A DNA stretch of 64,000 bases. Origin: Aphanomyces cochlioides (Eukaryota; Oomycota; Saprolegniomycetes; Saprolegniales; Verrucalvaceae). How positions within the stretch are numbered: the stretch's first letter is position 1; the number at the start of each line of letters is the position of its first letter. The stretch covers positions 1,798,001 to 1,862,000 of the forward strand of contig JAHQRK010000003.1 of NCBI GenBank assembly GCA_019828595.1, in the 5' to 3' direction. Shown here one piece after another: positions 19,912 through 32,019 of the stretch. The notes under the pieces were generated by a model. That model made no database searches and was not told the origin of the DNA. It worked only from the letters and a program-made list of their open reading frames with translations. A program made the translations under genes and the position numbers.

Positions 19912-22551
19912 TTATTTCTCGTGGAGAAACAACTCGTCTTGTTGCTTCTTCTCCAAGGCTCGAGTATTTTTGCCTCGTCGAGCTGTTGATTTGATTTCCT
20001 GTGGTGATATTGGCGCTCGACTGTCTTGATTTGATGGCAGTGGCTCAGCATCACCTTTGGTGCGCATGCTTGAATTGCTCGTGGTGTCTCTGGAGGACGA
20101 CCCCGGTCGACGTAGACTGCAATTTCGCCACTGTCGCAACTCGAAGTTTCGCTTTCCACTGCACCACAAGCTGCACATGTGTATTCCTAGACGATTTATG
20201 AATACAATCATACATTGAATCGTGTACCTCGGGTATCGTGACTTGCGTGATTGCGTGTGGAAGCATGTCAATGTAGCGTCTTTGTCCTTCATTCGAGTGC
20301 TGCAGTACAACAAGCTGAGTCTCCATTTGGTGTAATTGGTCTGTGAGTCCACGACTCTTGCCTTGCATCCATGTGCGTACAATAAGTTGAAGTGATTCCA
20401 TTTGAAATTCACACGCGCACTTGTCGCCGATTGAGCGTCGTAGCTCTCGCTCCATCATATGCTGGCGCTCGTAGAGATGGCATAATTGGTCTTCCGGGGC
20501 CATTTGATGGACATCCCATCTGTGTTTGGCTTGCTGAAATTTGGCCACGACCTTTTCATGCTCCCAATTGTCGGTTTGAGACACCAATGCCACTGGATCC
20601 AAGCTCTACGTCAGCATTAGACACGTTTGGTAGCTCGAGCTTACCTCATTTTCTGTTTGAAGAGATACAATTTGGTCGGCTTGGACATCAAGATCACAAG
20701 GTGCAGCACAATCCGCCGAGTGAAATAGTTGCAATTCCTGACATTTCGTACAAGGAGGTGAGACTATAGTGTTTTGTGTCTCCACATCAAAGCCTGTGTC
20801 TTGACCGAGTCCTCGTTTCTCTTGATCGGAATCGAGATTGTCGAGCTTGATCAAGTCAGCACTGATTTGACTTGGTTGCTCCTTCAACAAATCATTTTCT
20901 TTCTTTCCAGAAGTAATCTCGCTGTCCAACTTGCCTTGCAGAGTTGCCACGTTAATAATATGCTACCACAGCATGAGCTCGTACGAAAATGCAAACGCAC
21001 TCACCTGCCCGTATTTGGTCTCGTGCATCGCCAGTTGATTATAATCATCGTCCACCTTGATCGTTGGAAAGATAGCGCGACGAATAGTTTGATTTGCTGT
21101 CTTGACTTGTCGTCGAACGTGTTCAGTCACTGGAGCCACCAGAGATAGCTTTGGCGAACGCGCCTTGGCGACAATACAATCAGAGGTATTCTCTTTGGAC
21201 TCCTCCGGCATCACCAAATCAGTCGCTTTGATTGTACATGATGAGGGTGGAGGAAGAGACGCTACTACGTCCTCTGGGACGTCAAATGCGGTCATCTATA
21301 TCATGTTGGTATGAGAGACTGTCTCGAGATCGCGGCTTACCAGGTTCGAGAGTGCAACCATTTGGTCGGATGGAAGGGGGAAATGGCCGCTCAGGTCCTT
21401 CTCGTCATTCTTTTCATTGTTTTCTTCTGGACGGAGCGGCTCATCTCCCCATTTCTCTTCTCTCGCGATCGACTCCACAGCCTTGAATCGATAGGGTCAT
21501 TAAACATGGGATGAAGACACAAAATACCTGTTGAGGCTCTGCCATGATCTCTTCATCACTGATGGCTTGATCGAGAGGTTTCGTGACCTCGGGGTGATCA
21601 GAGCAGTCGAATGTGTCGTGATATCTTCCACTGCCACCGGTCCAGTCGTCATGGTTTGAGATGACGAGGTCTGGAGGACAGGAGGTGCAGCGATTTGAGA
21701 TGTTGTGTCCTCGAGAGACACCTTTTGACATGTCGTCGTCCGTGTGACGTCATGGAATGTCTCCTTCCTACCCGAGAGGAGAGGTCACGAGACTCCAGGT
21801 CATTCATACCGCATTTCATGAAGCAGAGAGAGAATGTCGCGAGCTTTCACTCGCACTGGCTCGCTCTTGTCAAGGAGAGCTTTCGCCAAGAGGTTCTGGA
21901 TGCCTTCGACGTGGGGGTCCAAGTCGGCTTGGCACCACGATTTCACGATGAGCTCGAGCTGACTCATGATGAGCAGTCGCACGTCGTCTATGTGTGTCCC
22001 CTTGAGTCGAGACAACAAGGTGTGAGCAAACGTACCTCCGCGCACCGTGCCAAAGGTGCCGATCAACTTGTTTAAATCGTATCGCGAAGGACTCGTCAAC
22101 ACTGCCAAACATTCGTCGCTGGCTTGGCAAATCTTCTGCACATGGCGCTGTGTGGTGTCGAGGAGCGACAGCATCACGTCGTCCACAAACTGGCCCAAGG
22201 CAAAGCCGCACGTGGTCGCCAGACCGCGGAGGAAGCCACGCGCTCTGTGGGCGACGTCGGTGCGGATCGATTGGATCCAGCAGTCTGTCTTGAGAGGTTC
22301 CTATGCACTCCAACAATCAAGCAACATACACGACAACCATCGTGAGTACCGTGAGTATGATCAATGAGTCGACTACTGCGTCGAGCGAGTCCACTTGGAG
22401 GACTTGTTCGACGACAGCCTTCATGTCTCCGAGTGCTTGGAGTTGTTCACTCCAAGGCGCGTAGACGTCGTATGTCGTAATCTGTTGATGTGTTGGGTGA
22501 GACAGACTCGGGTCCACGTCGTCGTCGTACCTGTTTGAGGAGCGTGTCCAT
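19912..22551 (-). pseudogene. TOG/HEAT-like protein, copy M1, frameshifted
   Basis: Same gene as in M5 but one G is missing in the run at 21591-21594, inside exon 4 (after LITP at about residue 265). The frame then shifts and stops in the following intron region, so only the HEAT/TOG part would be made. Upstream exons are intact. The TGC codon at about residue 608 links this copy to P1. Confidence 0.75.
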
Positions 22552-23156
22552 GGTGCGTTTGGATCGCGCGGAAAAGTGAAAATGGTGGGTGAATTGAAAT
22601 ACATTTAAAATAAGACTTGTGTTTGATATCCATCAGCTCAAGACGATTTCAAAACCATTCCAAATCCCCAGACATCACCATGCCACGCTATCACACCACA
22701 TTCCAAACATTTTAAATGCTTCTTCACAATTCCTGTATGTCCCTACCACAGACAAACCCTGCTGGCGCATGACGTGGAAATACCAAACGCGAGGGACGTC
22801 AAAACCATAATAAAAAAGCAATGACCTGATATATGTGCGTGTCTTGGAGTATACTACGCCCAAGTCTGCATAGCCGCCGCCACTGGTCTCAAGCATGAAA
22901 ATCGATGGTTGACTGGGTGCAGTATATGTTGGGGTTTGTATGAACATCTTCCATGTCACCACATTTCAATTGCTTTTCAAAGTGCAATACTAAATGCATT
23001 TCAAATGTCTCACATCCACCAAATGTCTATCGTTGATCCCACACACCGAGACCTGTCGAGAGCTTCATAGTCCACCGACACGGCTCTGAACGACTCCGGT
23101 CTACTGCTCCAAAATAGAGCTGATATTCATGTCTTTCTGCCTAAAAGACCGACAGA

Positions 23157-24682
23157 ATGGATGTAGTTGTGTTACTTGATAAGCAGCCTCCTAAGCCAAG
23201 AACTGAATGTCACTCGTCTTCACTTATCAATGACGTATCTCGGCGAATTTCAGCCAAAAGAGAGCATGGACGGCGCAGAGTCTATACTTTCGCTGCCATC
23301 CTCAACTGCAATTAGTTCACGACGTGATAGAATTCGCTCACAGCTCAATATAGTCAACAATACGAAGACAGACCTCACGAGCAGATATTACTGCAAGACT
23401 TTTCTACAAGTTGTGCCGCCAGTTGTGCCCAATATTCTGTGTCCCGGAGAAAGAATTGCTGATTTCGTGGTCTCCATTCGACCAAGTCCCAATCCCAATT
23501 TTACTCGAGGGCCAAGACAAGATTGCCGTAATTGCAGCTTGAATCTTGGCCTTCGTAACTGGTGTCGAGTGTGCTGTTTCATCCGACGTATATGGTATAT
23601 ACAGTCTCATCTTTGTTTGCTTGAAGCGCCTCAATATTCAGTCCATAACGTCTTGAATTCATTTCAAGGAGGTCATTGCAAAGTGAAATTGCCAATAGCG
23701 GAACCTCACGTTGCTCCTGTACAGAGGCTTTAAGTACTCGTGGTGGACGAGCACATTAAACAGGCAACATTTTGTACGAATTTTGTCAGGCGAATTATCC
23801 CCTAGGCGTCGCTCGAGACGCAGACAACTCTGCTGTATTTCACACGTCTGTACGGCTTCGGCCTACCATTATCCGAAAGCATTGCAAGTCAACTACACAC
23901 TTGATACGATATCAAGATAGCCCGACTTTCCATCATGAGGATGTAGATGCATGCAGGGTAACGCACCAACTATTGAATAATTCTTCAAGTGATGTTTCCG
24001 ATTGTAGACGATATTCTACAGCCAATTTGTGCACGTTTCGCTCGTCTAAGGATTACATCTCGATTTCGACATCACAATGCGCATGCTAATAGCTTGGAAG
24101 ATGGATTATTCACGATGACCGTGCGACGAAATTGTGTCTTGTATGTTGTAATCCTTCAATCCATTTATCTGAAACCATTCTCATCAAGAACAAACACACA
24201 GATTCTTTTCAAGCGACTGTCGCTTCATTCTAGTTGTATTGTATGCTCTATGTTACATCTAGTGCGTATGATCAGGCACAAGTAAATGTGCATCACTTGC
24301 AGTGTGCTATGTTCGTATGTCCTCCGAGTCAATTCCCTGGCAACATGTCGAGAAGCGAGTAAACATACACGACCTGTGTGAACTGTCAAGAAGGATATTG
24401 GATGCGAAATGAATAGACGCAGAACGAGACATTGCAGGTTAAATATATATAACAGACCAGACAGTCCAATGTATGTTGAAGAAATTGATGCTCATACAAT
24501 CCAGTCGCTTGGATGCTCGTGATGTGGAGTCTGCCGTGTTGTCTCTGACTTTCGTGATTCAGTTCAAAACGTGTGCTTTACCAAGCCTTCTCTTGGCACT
24601 AGGACATGAAGTATATTTGCCATTTGAGCATGCAATTGAAATTTCTGAGCGGAGAAAGTCTACGCTAAGCTTGCTATGGTGA
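23157..24682 (+). other. Second-gene region, M1: divergent from the large gene, structure unresolved
   Basis: No single frame explains the region. The longest open frame (23167-23733) needs a TTG start, or an ATG at 23230 giving MTYLGEFQPKESMDG. A second frame from ATG 23157 runs MDVVVLLDKQPPKPRTECH for 54 codons to TAG, bridgeable by a 39-nt GT-AG segment. A third frame reads RLFYKLCRQLCPIFCVPEKE then PILLEGQDKIA, followed by a 42-nt GT-AG intron and SSDVYGIYSLIFVCLKRL. Downstream, ILYEFCQANYPLGVARD ... EDVDACR could join PICARFARLRITSRF through a 64-nt intron, with another 48-nt intron (GTATGT to TCAAG) before TNTQILFKRLSLH. A last 69-codon frame (24473-24682) follows TTAAATATATATAAC. I infer a multi-exon gene or captured pieces of one; no family recognised. 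Confidence 0.4.
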
Positions 24683-25954
24683 TGAATAGTCTGGTCTGGA
24701 CTGCCCCCAATTTCGTGCGTACTGAGTTTGCCCAGGCGATATTTTAGCTCGTAGAATATAGTCCTTGGAGTATTTGTGGATGTCTTTCCCTCAAAACAAG
24801 TAATTCTCGAAATGTGTTTGCATTTTGATACTGACAGAAAGAAGATAAAGCCTTGGTGATCTGTGATATTCAGAAATCATCCTTTATTTTGATTCCGACG
24901 ATCCACTGGAAGGCTAGAACCGACATATATAATGGACGCGTTTGCTCGCGTTTAGTGGAAAATACTGGCTGATTAGTCTGCACAAACCTTTCGGCCGAGC
25001 GTGCCAACATAGATTCATCGACGGACCGCCTATTCATCAATATTGCTATTTCTACTTTTAGTCGCAGCGATCTTTGGTTGATTGTGGAAATATTAGTGTG
25101 TCTTCAGTCAACGAGTGAATTGCAATCAAATCCATCCTTTCTTGTTCATAAGCCGTCCCTATCAGCTGTTTGAGATCAAACATCGCAGGAGTCATTCTCG
25201 GTGACATTTCTTGATTGATATAAATCTTTGCCAAGGACGTAGACTTGAATTAGATTTCTTGGTGGAATGACGTGCGATAGAATTTAGGGCTTTGACTCGA
25301 AATGCAATGTCTCCAAACATGCAAATGACATTTTTGGATATTCGTGACATTCATCAGATGACAACCTGGTAGCAGGAGTTTGACATGTGCATATGTTGAG
25401 TGTAAAGTTAATTATGAGGGTCCTGAATATTGTCGCAGGCTTTTCTCACTACATTTTCTTCCCATGTATCATTCAGCACCTACGATATGATGCCAAATTT
25501 CATGTCAGCATTCCTTGTGACAAGACGTTCTTGACAACATTCCAGCAAAGGAATTAGGCTGCCAGAATCACCCCATTTCAAGCCCAAATGATTATGATTA
25601 CTGTAAGGACATCACACAATAATGAACTATAAAGTGTCTATAAGATCGGTCTTCTCCGTTTACGTGTGAGAGCCACGATGTTATATGTCTCCCTGACTTT
25701 CCTTTATTGCATCGACGAGATGTAATGGCAATATTCTTCACAAGAGGCGTAAATGCAGAAATATATCTTATGAAATTATGAATTGAGCATGACAAATGAA
25801 AAAATGGATGGATTATGTTTTGCGCTTGGGGCGACGACTCGAGACCGCTTCGCTCTTTGAAATGATGTTGCTGTTTTGGTCTCACAGTACCTGTGAAAAG
25901 ATAAATGACATCGACCTCATTTGTTCTCTTACGTGGCTGAGCGCTTTGATTTTC

Positions 25955-28616
25955 TTATTTCTCGTGGAGAAACAACTCGTCTTGTTGCTTCTTCTCCAAG
26001 GCTCGAGTATTTTTGCCTCGTCGAGCTGTTGATTTGATTTCCTGTGGTGATATTGGCGCTCGACTGTCTTGATTTGATGGCAGTGGCTCAGCATCACCTT
26101 TGGTGCGCATGCTTGAATTGCTCGTGGTGTCTCTGGAGGACGACCCCGGTCGACGTAGACTGCAATTTCGCCACTGTCGCAACTCGAAGTTTCGCTTTCC
26201 ACTGCACCACAAGCTGCACATGTGTATTCCTAGACGATTTATGAATACAATCATACATTGAATCGTGTACCTCGGGTATCGTGACTTGCGTGATTGCGTG
26301 TGGAAGCATGTCAATGTAGCGTCTTTGTCCTTCATTCGAGTGCTGCAGTACAACAAGCTGAGTCTCCATTTGGTGTAATTGGTCTGTGAGTCCACGACTT
26401 TTGCCTTGCATCCATGTGCGTACAATAAGTTGAAGTGATTCCATTTGAAATTCACACGCGCGCTTGTCGCCGATTGAGCGTCGTAGCTCTCGCTCCATCA
26501 TATGCTGGCGCTCGTAGAGATGGCATAATTGGTCTTCCGGGGCCATTTGATGGACATCCCATCTGTGTTTGGCTTGCTGAAATTTGGCCACGACCTTTTC
26601 ATGCTCCCAATTGTCGGTTTGAGACACCAATGCCACTGGATCCAAGCTCTACGTCAGCATTAGACACGTTTGGTAGCTCGAGCTTACCTCATTTTCTGTT
26701 TGAAGAGATACAATTTGGTCGGCTTGGACATCAAGATCACAAGGTGCAGCACAATCCGCCGAGTGAAATAGTTGCAATTCCTGACATTTCGTACAAGGAG
26801 GTGAGACTATAGTGTTTTGTGTCTCCACATCAAAGCCTGTGTCTTGACCGAGTCCTCGTTTCTCTTGATCGGAATCGAGATTGTCGAGCTTGATCAAGTC
26901 AGCACTGATTTGACTTGGTTGCTCCTTCAACAAATCATTTTCTTTCTTTCCAGAAGTAATCTCGCTGTCCAACTTGCCTTGCAGAGTTGCCACGTTAATA
27001 ATATGCTACCACAGCATGAGCTCGTACGAAAATGCAAACGCACTCACCTGCCCGTATTTGGTCTCGTGCATCGCCAGTTGATTATAATCATCGTCCACCT
27101 TGATCGTTGGAAAGATAGCGCGACGAATAGTTTGATTTGCTGTCTTGACTTGTCGTCGAACGTGTTCAGTCACTGGAGCCACCAGAGATAGCTTTGGCGA
27201 ACGCGCCTTGGCGACAATACAATCAGAGGTATTCTCTTTGGACTCCTCCGGCATCACCAAATCAGTCGCTTTGATTGTACATGATGAGGGTGGAGGAAGA
27301 GACGCTACTACGTCCTCTGGGACGTCAAATGCGGTCATCTATATCATGTTGGTATGAGAGACTGTCTCGAGATCGCGGCTTACCAGGTTCGAGAGTGCAA
27401 CCATTTGGTCGGATGGAAGGGGGAAATGGCCGCTCAGGTCCTTCTCGTCATTCTTTTCATTGTTTTCTTCTGGACGGAGCGGCTCATCTCCCCATTTCTC
27501 TTCTCTCGCGATCGACTCCACAGCCTTGAATCGATAGGGTCATTAAACATGGGATGAAGACACAAAATACCTGTTGAGGCTCTGCCATGATCTCTTCATC
27601 ACTGATGGCTTGATCGAGAGGTTTCGTGACCTCGGGGGTGATCAGAGCAGTCGAATGTGTCGTGATATCTTCCACTGCCACCGGTCCAGTCGTCATGGTT
27701 TGAGATGACGAGGTCTGGAGGACAGGAGGTGCAGCGATTTGAGATGTTGTGTCCTCGAGAGACACCTTTTGACATGTCGTCGTCCGTGTGACGTCATGGA
27801 ATGTCTCCTTCCTACCCGAGAGGAGAGGTCACGAGACTCCAGGTCATTCATACCGCATTTCATGAAGCAGAGAGAGAATGTCGCGAGCTTTCACTCGCAC
27901 TGGCTCGCTCTTGTCAAGGAGAGCTTTCGCCAAGAGGTTCTGGATGCCTTCGACGTGGGGGTCCAAGTCGGCTTGGCACCACGATTTCACGATGAGCTCG
28001 AGCTGACTCATGATGAGCTCAAGCTGACTCATGATGAGCAGTCGCACGTCGTCTATGTGTGTCCCCTTGAGTCGAGACAACAAGGTGTGAGCAAACGTAC
28101 CTCCGCGCACCGTGCCAAAGGTGCCGATCAACTTGTTTAAATCGTATCGCGAAGGACTCGTCAACACTGCCAAACATTCGTCGCTGGCTTGGCAAATCTT
28201 CTGCACATGGCGCTGTGTGGTGTCGAGGAGCGACAGCATCACGTCGTCCACAAACTGGCCCAAGGCAAAGCCGCACGTGGTCGCCAGACCGCGGAGGAAG
28301 CCACGCGCTCTGTGGGCGACGTCGGTGCGGATCGATTGGATCCAGCAGTCTGTCTTGAGAGGTTCCTATGCACTCCAACAATCAAGCAACATACACGACA
28401 ACCATCGTGAGTACCGTGAGTATGATCAATGAGTCGACTACTGCGTCGAGCGAGTCCACTTGGAGGACTTGTTCGACGACAGCCTTCATGTCTCCGAGTG
28501 CTTGGAGTTGTTCACTCCAAGGCGCGTAGACGTCGTATGTCGTAATCTGTTGATGTGTTGGGTGAGACAGACTCGGGTCCACGTCGTCGTCGTACCTGTT
28601 TGAGGAGCGTGTCCAT
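25955..28616 (-). CDS. TOG/HEAT-like protein, copy M2, with 7-residue duplication
   Basis: Open through all ten exons; 753 residues. The 21-bp tandem duplication repeats MSQLELI inside a HEAT helix (after residue 169), keeping the frame and adding exactly two helical turns. The duplicate differs by one silent base from its source. Confidence 0.7.
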
Positions 28617-29221
28617 GGTGCGTTTGGATCGCGCGGAAAAGTGAAAATGGTGGGTGAATTGAAATACATTTAAAATAAGACTTGTGTTTGATATCCATCA
28701 GCTCAAGACGATTTCAAAACCATTCCAAATCCCCAGACATCACCATGCCACGCTATCACACCACATTCCAAACATTTTAAATGCTTCTTCACAATTCCTG
28801 TATGTCCCTACCACAGACAAACCCTGCTGGCGCATGACGTGGAAATACCAAACGCGAGGGACGTCAAAACCATAATAAAAAAGCAATGACCTGATATATG
28901 TGCGTGTCTTGGAGTATACTACGCCCAAGTCTGCATAGCCGCCGCCACTGGTCTCAAGCATGAAAATCGATGGTTGACTGGGTGCAGTATATGTTGGGGT
29001 TTGTATGAACATCTTCCATGTCACCACATTTCAATTGCTTTTCAAAGTGCAATACTAAATGCATTTCAAATGTCTCACATCCACCAAATGTCTATCGTTG
29101 ATCCCACACACCGAGACCTGTCGAGAGCTTCATAGTCCACCGACACGGCTCTGAACGACTCCGGTCTACTGCTCCAAAATAGAGCTGATATTCATGTCTT
29201 TCTGCCTAAAAGACCGACAGA

Positions 29222-30747
29222 ATGGATGTAGTTGTGTTACTTGATAAGCAGCCTCCTAAGCCAAGAACTGAATGTCACTCGTCTTCACTTATCAATGACG
29301 TATCTCGGCGAATTTCAGCCAAAAGAGAGCATGGACGGCGCAGAGTCTATACTTTCGCTGCCATCCTCAACTGCAATTAGTTCACGACGTGATAGAATTC
29401 GCTCACAGCTCAATATAGTCAACAATACGAAGACAGACCTCACGAGCAGATATTACTGCAAGACTTTTCTACAAGTTGTGCCGCCAGTTGTGCCCAATAT
29501 TCTGTGTCCCGGAGAAAGAATTGCTGATTTCGTGGTCTCCATTCGACCAAGTCCCAATCCCAATTTTACTCGAGGGCCAAGACAAGATTGCCGTAATTGC
29601 AGCTTGAATCTTGGCCTTCGTAACTGGTGTCGAGTGTGCTGTTTCATCCGACGTATATGGTATATACAGTCTCATCTTTGTTTGCTTGAAGCGCCTCAAT
29701 ATTCAGTCCATAACGTCTTGAATTCATTTCAAGGAGGTCATTGCAAAGTGAAATTGCCAATAGCGGAACCTCACGTTGCTCCTGTACAGAGGCTTTAAGT
29801 ACTCGTGGTGGACGAGCACATTAAACAGGCAACATTTTGTACGAATTTTGTCAGGCGAATTATCCCCTAGGCGTCGCTCGAGACGCAGACAACTCTGCTG
29901 TATTTCACACGTCTGTACGGCTTCGGCCTACCATTATCCGAAAGCATTGCAAGTCAACTACACACTTGATACGATATCAAGATAGCCCGACTTTCCATCA
30001 TGAGGATGTAGATGCATGCAGGGTAACGCACCAACTATTGAATAATTCTTCAAGTGATGTTTCCGATTGTAGACGATATTCTACAGCCAATTTGTGCACG
30101 TTTCGCTCGTCTAAGGATTACATCTCGATTTCGACATCACAATGCGCATGCTAATAGCTTGGAAGATGGATTATTCACGATGACCGTGCGACGAAATTGT
30201 GTCTTGTATGTTGTAATCCTTCAATCCATTTATCTGAAACCATTCTCATCAAGAACAAACACACAGATTCTTTTCAAGCGACTGTCGCTTCATTCTAGTT
30301 GTATTGTATGCTCTATGTTACATCTAGTGCGTATGATCAGGCACAAGTAAATGTGCATCACTTGCAGTGTGCTATGTTCGTATGTCCTCCGAGTCAATTC
30401 CCTGGCAACATGTCGAGAAGCGAGTAAACATACACGACCTGTGTGAACTGTCAAGAAGGATATTGGATGCGAAATGAATAGACGCAGAACGAGACATTGC
30501 AGGTTAAATATATATAACAGACCAGACAGTCCAATGTATGTTGAAGAAATTGATGCTCATACAATCCAGTCGCTTGGATGCTCGTGATGTGGAGTCTGCC
30601 GTGTTGTCTCTGACTTTCGTGATTCAGTTCAAAACGTGTGCTTTACCAAGCCTTCTCTTGGCACTAGGACATGAAGTATATTTGCCATTTGAGCATGCAA
30701 TTGAAATTTCTGAGCGGAGAAAGTCTACGCTAAGCTTGCTATGGTGA
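29222..30747 (+). other. Second-gene region, M2
   Basis: Identical in layout to the M1 copy; last frame carries the Gly variant (GHEVY). Confidence 0.4.
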
Positions 30748-32019
30748 TGAATAGTCTGGTCTGGACTGCCCCCAATTTCGTGCGTACTGAGTTTGCCCAG
30801 GCGATATTTTAGCTCGTAGAATATAGTCCTTGGAGTATTTGTGGATGTCTTTCCCTCAAAACAAGTAATTCTCGAAATGTGTTTGCATTTTGATACTGAC
30901 AGAAAGAAGATAAAGCCTTGGTGATCTGTGATATTCAGAAATCATCCTTTATTTTGATTCCGACGATCCACTGGAAGGCTAGAACCGACATATATAATGG
31001 ACGCGTTTGCTCGCGTTTAGTGGAAAATACTGGCTGATTAGTCTGCACAAACCTTTCGGCCGAGCGTGCCAACATAGATTCATCGACGGACCGCCTATTC
31101 ATCAATATTGCTATTTCTACTTTTAGTCGCAGCGATCTTTGGTTGATTGTGGAAATATTAGTGTGTCTTCAGTCAACGAGTGAATTGCAATCAAATCCAT
31201 CCTTTCTTGTTCATAAGCCGTCCCTATCAGCTGTTTGAGATCAAACATCGCAGGAGTCATTCTCGGTGACATTTCTTGATTGATATAAATCTTTGCCAAG
31301 GACGTAGACTTGAATTAGATTTCTTGGTGGAATGACGTGCGATAGAATTTAGGGCTTTGACTCGAAATGCAATGTCTCCAAACATGCAAATGACATTTTT
31401 GGATATTCGTGACATTCATCAGATGACAACCTGGTAGCAGGAGTTTGACATGTGCATATGTTGAGTGTAAAGTTAATTATGAGGGTCCTGAATATTGTCG
31501 CAGGCTTTTCTCACTACATTTTCTTCCCATGTATCATTCAGCACCTACGATATGATGCCAAATTTCATGTCAGCATTCCTTGTGACAAGACGTTCTTGAC
31601 AACATTCCAGCAAAGGAATTAGGCTGCCAGAATCACCCCATTTCAAGCCCAAATGATTATGATTACTGTAAGGACATCACACAATAATGAACTATAAAGT
31701 GTCTATAAGATCGGTCTTCTCCGTTTACGTGTGAGAGCCACGATGTTATATGTCTCCCTGACTTTCCTTTATTGCATCGACGAGATGTAATGGCAATATT
31801 CTTCACAAGAGGCGTAAATGCAGAAATATATCTTATGAAATTATGAATTGAGCATGACAAATGAAAAAATGGATGGATTATGTTTTGCGCTTGGGGCGAC
31901 GACTCGAGACCGCTTCGCTCTTTGAAATGATGTTGCTGTTTTGGTCTCACAGTACCTGTGAAAAGATAAATGACATCGACCTCATTTGTTCTCTTACGTG
32001 GCTGAGCGCTTTGATTTTC

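Larger units (their letters stand above)
18753..24827 (-). repeat. 6-kb unit, copy M1 (minus orientation) plus 32-bp junction stub
   Basis: Bases 18753-18784 are the reverse complement of the first 32 bp of a unit; the complete copy is 18785-24827 (6043 bp). Diagnostic: a G run shortened from five to four at 21591-21594, and the TGC variant shared with P1. The unit order is therefore mirrored around 18752/18753. Confidence 0.95.
24828..30892 (-). repeat. 6-kb unit, copy M2 (6065 bp)
   Basis: Complete copy, 21 bp longer than the 6044-bp standard because of an in-frame tandem duplication at about 28014-28034. It shares with M7 an AAA codon (Lys) at about 26400 in an overlapping frame. Confidence 0.95.

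Noticed and set aside
20774..21148. Hydrophobic 124-codon frame opposite the large gene
   Set aside because: It is the antisense of exons 6 and 7, crosses their intron and has no independent support.
23167..23733. A simple 188-codon protein gene
   Set aside because: It needs a TTG start, and other frames in the same interval look at least as coding-like with plausible introns, so I list the region as unresolved.
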